Below are positions 1-5,461 of a stretch of DNA of 5,526 nucleotides, piece by piece (the first letter of the stretch is position 1; each line of letters begins with the position of its first letter). Source of the DNA: a bacterium (lineage in GTDB: Bacteria > Zixibacteria > MSB-5A5 > GN15 > FEB-12); the NCBI GenBank assembly GCA_030668045.1, contig DAOUUR010000187.1, positions 1 to 5,526 on the forward strand. Reading direction: 5' to 3'. Both the position numbers and the translations under genes were made by a program. The notes below the pieces were generated by a model. That model made no database searches. It saw only the letters and a program-made list of their open reading frames with translations, and had not been told where the DNA came from.

Positions 1-67
1 AAACCAGCGGGTAGGTCATACTCTTTGGTGATTCGTGAGCGTGTTCGTACTTTTCGGCATCACGCGG
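1..67 (-). pseudogene. nuoL: Continuation of nuoL reading frame beyond the internal stop
   Basis: Directly after the TAA at 70-68, the same frame stays open for 22 codons to the window edge. It reads PRDAEKYEHAHESPKSMTYP followed by Leu-Val. An acidic/His-rich loop with H-A-H-E-S-P and then a Met-Thr-x-Pro-Leu restart of hydrophobic sequence is typical of NuoL just after the FLTFFG helix end. No frameshift is needed to join the two parts; one base change at the TAA codon would restore the gene. There is no plausible new start or ribosome binding site between the stop and this segment: the only ATG in it (19-17) falls after the conserved loop. It is therefore best read as the severed remainder of nuoL, or as part of an intact nuoL if the stop is an error. 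The rest lies outside the window. Confidence 0.85.
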
Positions 68-1420
68 TTAACCGAAGAAGGTCAGGAAACACAAACGCCA
101 CATATAGAAGGCTGTCATAAAGGCAATGGCCAGTGTTAAGATAAGAAACACCGGATGATGAGATGCGGAGGCGACGATTTCATCTTTTGACCAGAATCCC
201 GCCAGAGGAAAAATACCAGAAATTGAAAGCGAAGCGATACAGAAAGCCGGAGCTGTGAATTTCAATTTCTTCCAGAGGCCACCCATCTCCTGAATGTTGT
301 TGGTGTGGATAGCATGAATCACCGAACCAGCGGCCAAAAAGAGGAGACCCTTGAAGAAAGCGTGGGTCATCAGATGAAAAGTACCGGCATAGAAACCGGG
401 TGAGTGGTGGCCGAGGTTGGTGTCATAACCATAAAGACCGAGAGCCATGATCATATAGCCAAGCTGACTAACAGTAGAATAGGCCAGCACACGTTTGATA
501 TCGTTTTGAGTCAGAGCGATGGTGGCGGCTATAAGCGAAGTTATCACACCGATGATGGCGACCACCATCGAAGCTTCAGCCGATCCCACAAAAAGCGCCA
601 TGGTCCGCGCAACAAGGTAAACCCCGGCGGCAACCATTGTGGCCGCATGGATCAATGCTGAAACCGGCGTCGGACCTTCCATTGCATCCGGCAGCCAGAC
701 ATGGAGCGGGAACTGCGCCGACTTACCAACCGCCCCCATGAAGATGAAGATTCCTATGGCAGTTAGCACGCCCACCGGAATCATCCCAGCGGAGACTTGA
801 TCAAAAACAGCGCCGTAGTTTAACGTCCCGGCATAGAAAGCCAGCATAAACAGGCCGATCAGGAATCCGAGATCGCCGATGCGGGTGGTGATAAAAGCTT
901 TCTTACAAGCGTCGGCGGCTGACTTTTTCTCAAACCAGAAGCCGATCAGTAGGTACGATGTCAACCCGACCAGTTCCCAGAAGATGAAGATCATAAAGAA
1001 GTTGTTGGCGACGACCAGGCCGAGCATTGAGAAAAGGAATAACGATAGATAGGCGAAAAAGCGGCTGAATCTTGGATCGCCGTGCATATAGCCGACCGAA
1101 TATATCTGAACACAGGCACCGATGGTGGTAACGACCACCAGCATAATTGCAGTCAGCGGGTCAACCAGAACTCCGATCTCAAGGTTGAATCCTCGCAAAG
1201 ATATAAAATTGTAGAAGGTTTCGTAAGCGACACCATGATTTGTGATTACCTCGATCAGAGTCCAAACGGAAATAAGCCATGAGAGAAGGATCATCGAGAT
1301 GGAGAATCCGGCCGAAAGCTTCTCCTTCCAGCGCAGGAAGAAGACAATCAGCGCAAATGCCAGCAGTGGTAGAAGAGCGGTGATATATATGTTTTTAACT
1401 AACCAGGAGTAATCCGTCAT
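68..1420 (-). CDS. nuoL: NuoL, Complex I antiporter-like pump subunit (ND5 homologue), cut short by an in-frame TAA
   Basis: A proton-pumping membrane subunit of the Mrp antiporter-like family, here 450 residues against roughly 600-700 for intact NuoL. The present part is normal: VDPLTAIMLVVV (86-97), FWELVGLTSYLLIGFW (147-162) with essential Glu149, GKSAQFPLHVWLPDAMEGPTPVSALIHAATMVAAG (232-266) with Lys233 and His258, the AYSTVSQLGYM stretch (313-323), HAFFKGLLFLAAG (353-365) with Lys357, and GFWSKDEI (408-415) with Lys412. The frame stops at TAA 70-68 just after WRLCFLTFFG, in mid-domain. The missing end should carry the last transmembrane helices and the long lateral helix HL that runs along NuoM and NuoN. 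The same frame continues past the stop with NuoL-like sequence. ATG at 1420 has AGAGG six bases upstream overlapping the nuoK stop. Identity is certain; whether the break is biological is not. Confidence 0.93.
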   Translation of the reverse strand: MTDYSWLVKNIYITALLPLLAFALIVFFLRWKEKLSAGFSISMILLSWLISVWTLIEVITNHGVAYETFYNFISLRGFNLEIGVLVDPLTAIMLVVVTTIGACVQIYSVGYMHGDPRFSRFFAYLSLFLFSMLGLVVANNFFMIFIFWELVGLTSYLLIGFWFEKKSAADACKKAFITTRIGDLGFLIGLFMLAFYAGTLNYGAVFDQVSAGMIPVGVLTAIGIFIFMGAVGKSAQFPLHVWLPDAMEGPTPVSALIHAATMVAAGVYLVARTMALFVGSAEASMVVAIIGVITSLIAATIALTQNDIKRVLAYSTVSQLGYMIMALGLYGYDTNLGHHSPGFYAGTFHLMTHAFFKGLLFLAAGSVIHAIHTNNIQEMGGLWKKLKFTAPAFCIASLSISGIFPLAGFWSKDEIVASASHHPVFLILTLAIAFMTAFYMWRLCFLTFFG

Positions 1421-1426
1421 CTCAAA

Positions 1427-1431
1427 CCTCT
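1427..1431 (-). promoter_or_regulatory. Shine-Dalgarno of nuoL (AGAGG)
   Basis: AGAGG overlaps the nuoK TAG stop and lies six bases before the nuoL ATG. It supports the start MTDYSWLVKN, whose hydrophobic first helix follows immediately. Confidence 0.65.
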
Positions 1432-1729
1432 ACCACTTCATCACAGTGAAGTGATCCGTGTCGATTCCTTTCCAGTTGCGATAGATCAGCAGAACTATCG
1501 CCAGGCCAACGACCGCCTCAGCGGCGGCAATAACAACGATGAAGATCGCGAAAATCTGGCCGACCAGACCATCGCTCACTACGTACTTGTTGAATGTTAC
1601 AAAATTGATATTAACAGCGTTGAACATCAGTTCCAGCGACATCAGGATACCGATAGTGTTACGCCGCGTCATGACTCCGAAAAGACCGATCGAAAAGAGA
1701 ATTGCTGCTAAAGCCAGATATGGAATCAT
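1430..1729 (-). CDS. nuoK: NuoK, Complex I membrane subunit (ND4L homologue)
   Basis: A 99-residue, three-helix membrane protein (about 2-20, 26-48, 57-84) of normal family length. It lies between NuoJ and the antiporter-like subunits on the ion-translocation path. The conserved intramembrane glutamates are present: Glu33 in SLELMFNAVNINFV (31-44) and Glu71 in VVIAAAEAVVGLAIVLLIYR (65-84); these match the two essential glutamates of helices 2 and 3 in studied homologues. The ATG at 1729 shares its A with the nuoJ TGA (one-base overlap) and has GGAG eight bases upstream, so translation is probably coupled to nuoJ. The TAG stop is nine bases before nuoL. Nothing is unusual in the protein. Confidence 0.98.
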   Translation of the reverse strand: MIPYLALAAILFSIGLFGVMTRRNTIGILMSLELMFNAVNINFVTFNKYVVSDGLVGQIFAIFIVVIAAAEAVVGLAIVLLIYRNWKGIDTDHFTVMKW

Positions 1730-2238
1730 CAGGATTTCTCCGTTCTGGCCAATGCAATTGCGCCGATTAAAGCTGCCACCAACAGTATCGAGACAACTTC
1801 AAACGGTAACATAAACTCGGTCATCAGGTACTTACCAATTGTCAAGATATTGTCACTCGGTAAAGCTGACTTGGCCAGCGGATACCAGATCGTATTGAAC
1901 TTGATCAGGAGATAAGCTGCGACAGCGAAAAGAGTGCAGATAAAGAAGCCAACAAGGGCTTGATCGTTGGACTGAGTGATACGCTTGTCGGCCAGTTTTG
2001 AGGTCAACATAACCTCAAAGATCAGCAGAATCGCTACCGAGCCAACATAGATAAGCACCTGAGCGGCGGCTAAGAACTCAGCGTCTAACAAGATGTAAAG
2101 ACCGGCGACCGTAAACAGGCAGAGTACCAGAGCGAGGGCGCAGTGGAAGACGTTCTTCAGACTGACTACCATAAACCCGGATACCAGTATCACGAATGAT
2201 AGAATCCAGAATACAATGCCGCCATCAACTTCAAGCAT
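1729..2238 (-). CDS. nuoJ: NuoJ, Complex I membrane subunit (ND6 homologue)
   Basis: A 169-residue membrane protein next to NuoH and NuoK that helps transmit conformational change from the quinone site to the pumps. Five hydrophobic segments can be seen (about 7-26, 31-51, 55-78, 96-114, 141-163). The diagnostic stretch is LDAEFLAAAQVLIYVGSVAILLIFEVMLT (51-79), matching the conserved third helix (xxVYVGAxxVLFxFxxMLx). Tyr64 and Gly66 correspond to the residues around the pi-bulge of this helix in solved structures. Glu75 (codon GAG) sits in that helix, where the sequences I recall have Val, Ala or Ile. Length is within the family range. It starts five bases after the nuoI TAG, with a weak AGGA-type site. 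Its TGA shares a base with the nuoK ATG (TGATG). Confidence 0.95.
   Translation of the reverse strand: MLEVDGGIVFWILSFVILVSGFMVVSLKNVFHCALALVLCLFTVAGLYILLDAEFLAAAQVLIYVGSVAILLIFEVMLTSKLADKRITQSNDQALVGFFICTLFAVAAYLLIKFNTIWYPLAKSALPSDNILTIGKYLMTEFMLPFEVVSILLVAALIGAIALARTEKS
1738..1741 (-). promoter_or_regulatory. Shine-Dalgarno of nuoK (GGAG)
   Basis: GGAG, eight bases before the ATG at 1729, lies within the last codons of nuoJ. Together with the TGATG overlap it points to coupled translation of nuoJ and nuoK. Confidence 0.7.
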
Positions 2239-2243
2239 AAGCT

Positions 2244-2822
2244 CTATCCTTCATCTTCTTTCCCGGCGGTGTCGCTCGCTTTATCATCCGGTGGTGGAGA
2301 GTCCGTTTTTGTGTCCTCTTTGACCGGAGTGGCTTCATTTATTGGTGCCGCTTCAACAGGCTTGGCCTTTTTCTTCTTGCGCTTGTCCTCATACGGAACG
2401 TCGCGGCCAGCTTCCTGAAGTTTCTTCATATCCCAGAACAGGTCACCCTTGTTTGGTGTCGAGTATTCGTACATCGTAGCCATCTTGAGGGCCGAGAAAT
2501 TGCATGCTTCTTCGCAAAGACCGCAGTAACAACAGAGTGCATTATCGACATTAAAGACTTTCAGGGTTCGTTTCTTGTCTTCGCCACGGGGAGCGTCGAT
2601 CTCAATGGCCGCCGTGGGGCAGGCGCGCATGCAAAGCATACAGCTGGTGCAGTTGAGCTCACCGGTTTCTTTGTCGGACAACAGCACGACAACCCCGCGC
2701 GACCGCTCCGGCATTGTCCATTTCTGTTCGGGATACTGGAGAGTGATGGCATGTCGCCCGAGATGTTTCCCGGTGATTCTCATACCTATCAAGAGGTTCT
2801 TTATGTCCTTGAATACACCCAT
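2244..2822 (-). CDS. nuoI: NuoI, Complex I 2x[4Fe-4S] ferredoxin-like subunit with long charged tail
   Basis: A 192-residue peripheral-arm subunit expected to bind clusters N6a and N6b and pass electrons to N2 in NuoB. The N-terminal amphipathic part (1-35) leads to the family motif TLQYPEQKW (27-35). The first cluster motif is CTSCMLCMRACP (Cys58, 61, 64, 68). The second is CCYCGLCEEACN (Cys97, 100, 103, 107), with an additional Cys98 and with Asn108 where the family normally has Pro. From about 147 the chain becomes a low-complexity tail: a KRKKKKAK basic block, then Pro/Glu/Asp/Lys/Thr-rich sequence to the end, with no fold or membrane segment visible. I prefer ATG 2822 (MGVFKDIKN), one base after the nuoH TAG. 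An ATG at 2843 would add MLDGTGS but has no ribosome binding site and overlaps nuoH by 20 bases. The start remains somewhat uncertain; the function does not. Confidence 0.95.
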   Translation of the reverse strand: MGVFKDIKNLLIGMRITGKHLGRHAITLQYPEQKWTMPERSRGVVVLLSDKETGELNCTSCMLCMRACPTAAIEIDAPRGEDKKRTLKVFNVDNALCCYCGLCEEACNFSALKMATMYEYSTPNKGDLFWDMKKLQEAGRDVPYEDKRKKKKAKPVEAAPINEATPVKEDTKTDSPPPDDKASDTAGKEDEG

Positions 2823-2823
2823 A

Positions 2824-3888
2824 CTACCAGTACCATCCAGCATATTTGAACCACGCGGCGATGATTATGTTAGCAAACGTCACCGGCACGAGAAACTTCC
2901 ACGAGAATTCCATCAACTGGTCAACCCTCAGACGGGGATAAGTCCAGCGGAAAAGCATCAGTAACAGGACAATCCCAAAGGTCTTGCCCAGGAACCACAT
3001 CCACGAAGGCAGCAGCGCGCCATGCCAGCCACCAAAGAAGAGGATTACTGCGATTGCCGAGACGGTGAAGGCGTTGACGAACTCCGCCAGAAAAAACATG
3101 GCGAATTTCATCCCGGAGTACTCGACATTGAACCCCGCCACCAGTTCTTGCTCAGCTTCGGGGATGTCAAACGGCGTGCGGTTGGCTTCGGCGGTAGCAG
3201 CGATGATGTAAGTACAGAATGCGATGGGGCCATACGGCAGCCTGAAGATGTACCAGTTCCAGATGCCTCCAGCCTGTGCTTGAACGATATCAACCATCGA
3301 TAGGGAACCGACAAAAAGCACCACCACCAGAATAGAAGCTACCATTGGTACTTCGTAACTGACCACCTGTGCGGCTGAACGCATCCCACCGAGAAGCGCA
3401 TACTTGTTATTGGAACCCCAGCCCGCCATCAGTAGTGATATTACAGTGAAAGTTGTGACTGCCATTATATAGAGGATGCCGATATTCAAGTCGGCCACGA
3501 TCAGGCCTTCGCCAAACGGGATTGTAACGTAGGCAAGAAATGCGGCTACAAAACAGACGACTGGTGCCCAGAAGAAAACCGTTTTATCGCGAGTAGCAAC
3601 GCGGATATCCTCTTTTTGAAGCAGTTTGACAGCATCCATGATCGTCTGATACCAACCGTGCCAGCCATGACGCATCGGGCCAAACCGTTGCTGAATGTGC
3701 GCCGCGATTTTCCGCTCCCACCAGACAAGGAAAAGAGCCAGCAGGGAAAGAACGCCGAAGACCAGTGCGGCAAGGAAAGTGTACACCACGACCGCCAGCC
3801 ATGGTTGCGGCAGGCCGGTGCTCTCCAGCAGCTCGTAAAGATAGCTGAAGAGGGGTAACAATTCTGCCGAGGCAATTGGCCAGATCAT
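2824..3888 (-). CDS. nuoH: NuoH, Complex I membrane subunit (ND1 homologue)
   Basis: A 354-residue integral membrane protein linking the peripheral and membrane arms and forming the entrance of the quinone tunnel. About eight membrane segments can be seen (roughly 31-57, 104-125, 137-157, 178-197, 219-234, 263-287, 296-316, 331-347). Family motifs: WWERKIAAHIQQRFGP (56-71); GWGSNNKYALLGGMRSAAQ (156-174) with VSYEVP (176-181); and the acidic cytoplasmic loop AEANRTPFDIPEAEQELVAGFNVEYSGMKFA (233-263), whose Glu and Asp residues (E234, D241, E244, E246, E248) form the known charged 'E-channel' loop. The C-terminal RWTYPRLRVDQLM (314-326) is also typical. Length is normal. ATG at 3888 overlaps the nuoD TGA by four bases (ATGA) and follows a strong GGAGG. 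The TAG stop lies one base before the preferred nuoI start. Confidence 0.98.
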   Translation of the reverse strand: MIWPIASAELLPLFSYLYELLESTGLPQPWLAVVVYTFLAALVFGVLSLLALFLVWWERKIAAHIQQRFGPMRHGWHGWYQTIMDAVKLLQKEDIRVATRDKTVFFWAPVVCFVAAFLAYVTIPFGEGLIVADLNIGILYIMAVTTFTVISLLMAGWGSNNKYALLGGMRSAAQVVSYEVPMVASILVVVLFVGSLSMVDIVQAQAGGIWNWYIFRLPYGPIAFCTYIIAATAEANRTPFDIPEAEQELVAGFNVEYSGMKFAMFFLAEFVNAFTVSAIAVILFFGGWHGALLPSWMWFLGKTFGIVLLLMLFRWTYPRLRVDQLMEFSWKFLVPVTFANIIIAAWFKYAGWYW

Positions 3889-4988
3889 CGATCAACCTCC
3901 GGCAGAATGATATCAAGAGTTGCAAATATGGCGACCAGATCGGCGATGAAACAGTCGGTCCCAAAATATGGCAGGGCTTGAAGCTGACAGTACGAACCGC
4001 CGCGCATCTTGACCCGCAACGGTTTCTTGCCGCCATCAGACTGTATGTAAATGCCAAGCTCACCACGCGAATTTTCGACCCGAGCGTACACTTCGCCCGC
4101 CGGGGGTTTGAAATTGGGGGAGACTTTGGCCTTGATATCACCTTCAGGAAGTCCGTCGAGCGCCTGTTTGACAATCTTGATTGACTGTTTGATTTCGTCA
4201 AGGCGGATCAGGTATCGATCAAAACAATCGCCATTCTGACGAACAGATGGTTTCCAGTCAAACTTGTCATATATTGAGTACGGATCGTCCCGTCTGATAT
4301 CATAATCAACACCGGAAGCTCGCAGCACCGGGCCAGAGACTCCGTAATCTATCCCCAACTTCGCCGGCATGACACCGACTCCTTTGGTGCGAACCAGCCA
4401 GATCGGGTTTTCATTAAGGAGGCCTTCGTAATCGCTCATTTTTTCAGTGATCGTATCAAGCGCCTCGTGACATTTCGGGATAAACTCCTTGGGGATATCT
4501 CTAGCGACCCCACCGACCCTGATGTAGTTGTAGGTAAGGCGTTGGCCGCAAGTCATTTCAAAAAGATCAATGATCGCTTCCCGTTCGCGGAGACCGTACA
4601 GGAAAGGAGTCAGCGCTCCGAGGTCCATAGCCGTAACGCCGTAGAAAATAAGGTGCGATGCAATCCGGTTGAGTTCGAGCATGATAACGCGAAGATATTC
4701 GGCCCGTTCGGGGACTTCGATTCCGGCCAGTCGTTCGGCAGCCATCGAGAAAACCTGGTTGCACGACATCGCGGTAACATATTCAAACCGGTCAGTTACC
4801 GGGATGCACTGAGCATAGGTGCGGTTTTCGCAAATCTTTTCAAGGGCGCGGTGAAGATAGCCGATAACCGGCTCAATTTTGACAATCTTCTCACCGTCCA
4901 TAGTGAGGATCAGACGACAAACACCGTGAGTAGAGGGGTGATGCGGCCCCATGTTGATCTGGAATTCTTCTGTCCGCAACTCAGGCAT
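3885..4988 (-). CDS. nuoD: NuoD, Complex I 49 kDa quinone-binding subunit
   Basis: A 367-residue peripheral-arm subunit, related to the large subunit of [NiFe] hydrogenases, that forms the quinone-reduction pocket with NuoB and NuoH. Motifs in order: GPHHPSTHGV (14-23), carrying the conserved His pair of the quinone loop (H17, H21); GYLHRALEK (43-51); DRFEYVTAM (67-75), whose Tyr70 matches the tyrosine that contacts the quinone headgroup in characterised Complex I; the long helical core ELNRIASHL...GREREAII-type region (105-140); RGELGIYIQSDG (308-319); and the C-terminal PEVDR ending. I start it at 4988 (MPELRTEEFQINMGPHHP), not at the upstream ATG at 5063: the 25 extra residues are not family-like and overlap nuoC, while GGAG sits 7 bases before 4988. 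The hydrogenase metal-ligand cysteines are absent, as expected. The TGA stop overlaps the nuoH ATG as ATGA. The next gene is nuoH, with no nuoE/F/G. Confidence 0.97.
   Translation of the reverse strand: MPELRTEEFQINMGPHHPSTHGVCRLILTMDGEKIVKIEPVIGYLHRALEKICENRTYAQCIPVTDRFEYVTAMSCNQVFSMAAERLAGIEVPERAEYLRVIMLELNRIASHLIFYGVTAMDLGALTPFLYGLREREAIIDLFEMTCGQRLTYNYIRVGGVARDIPKEFIPKCHEALDTITEKMSDYEGLLNENPIWLVRTKGVGVMPAKLGIDYGVSGPVLRASGVDYDIRRDDPYSIYDKFDWKPSVRQNGDCFDRYLIRLDEIKQSIKIVKQALDGLPEGDIKAKVSPNFKPPAGEVYARVENSRGELGIYIQSDGGKKPLRVKMRGGSYCQLQALPYFGTDCFIADLVAIFATLDIILPEVDR
3896..3900 (-). promoter_or_regulatory. Shine-Dalgarno of nuoH (GGAGG)
   Basis: GGAGG is 7 bases before the ATG at 3888 and lies within the last codons of nuoD (encoding part of PEVDR). 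With the ATGA stop-start overlap it suggests termination-reinitiation from nuoD into nuoH. It is the strongest ribosome binding site in the window. Confidence 0.8.
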
Positions 4989-4989
4989 T

Positions 4990-5460
4990 CTACATCTCCG
5001 GCATCCGAATAAAGTCCGGGGCGTCCCAGTCTTTTCGCATCGGATGGCCCTGATCCCAATCATCGGGGAGCAGGAAACGTTTCAGATTGTCGTGGTTCAA
5101 TATATTGATACCATACAGTTCCCACATCTCACGCTCAAACCAGTTAGCGCCGGGCCAGATTTTCTGTACCGATTCGATCTCGGCCCCATCGCGAGGTAGA
5201 ATCAGCTTGAAATCAAGCCGCATCTTCAGGGTCGTGGAATCGAGTGAATAAACAGCTTCAAATCTCTCGCCCGTATCAACCGCGCCCAGATTGCAGAAGA
5301 AATCGAACTGCAGGTTTTCATCGTCATGGAGTTTCTGCGCAACTTCGAACAGATCAGCAGGCTTGACCTCAAACATCGGGTCGTGCCGACCGGTATCCAG
5401 AAGCGTCATTTTGCCTTCAAACTGTTTGGCGATATAATCTTTCAGCTCGTCACGCGTCAT
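4990..5460 (-). CDS. nuoC: NuoC, Complex I 30 kDa subunit
   Basis: A 156-residue hydrophilic protein of the peripheral arm. It packs against NuoD and helps hold the quinone-reducing module together; it carries no cofactor. The family signature is clear around residues 103-131: PGANWFEREMWELYGI followed by NHDNLKRFLLPDDW, then the typical GHPMRKDW (138-145). The N-terminal half (about 1-90) is the more variable alpha/beta domain, with an FDFFCNLGAVD strand-loop at 52-62. Length is normal for a stand-alone NuoC, so this is not the NuoCD fusion found in enterobacteria. ATG at 5460 lies one base after the nuoB TAG and has an AGGA-like Shine-Dalgarno inside the end of nuoB. The TAG stop is one base from the nuoD start, indicating coupled translation. 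Confidence 0.96.
   Translation of the reverse strand: MTRDELKDYIAKQFEGKMTLLDTGRHDPMFEVKPADLFEVAQKLHDDENLQFDFFCNLGAVDTGERFEAVYSLDSTTLKMRLDFKLILPRDGAEIESVQKIWPGANWFEREMWELYGINILNHDNLKRFLLPDDWDQGHPMRKDWDAPDFIRMPEM
4996..4999 (-). promoter_or_regulatory. Shine-Dalgarno of nuoD (GGAG)
   Basis: GGAG lies 7 bases before the ATG at 4988, inside the last codons of nuoC. It decides the nuoD start against the longer frame beginning at 5063, which would run back over nuoC. Confidence 0.75.
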
Positions 5461-5461
5461 G

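Noticed and set aside
66..73. GGTTAACC palindrome at the nuoL stop as a terminator, recoding hairpin or insertion scar
   Set aside because: It is only eight bases, with no loop, T-run, target duplication or flanking stem, so it is most likely chance around the TAA codon.
3584..4201. Minus-strand open frame of 205 codons spanning the nuoD-nuoH junction
   Set aside because: It is in a different frame from both genes, is rich in Ser and Arg as expected of an out-of-frame shadow, and overlaps two strongly conserved coding regions.
4467..5012. Plus-strand open frame of 181 codons antisense to nuoD and the end of nuoC
   Set aside because: It mirrors conserved NuoD codons, has no recognisable domain and no convincing ribosome binding site, and lies opposite a clearly real gene.
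4989..5063. Upstream 25-codon extension of nuoD
   Set aside because: The residues before MPELRTEEF are Cys/Arg-rich and not NuoD-like, and are read from nuoC codons in another frame. A Shine-Dalgarno supports the start at 4988.
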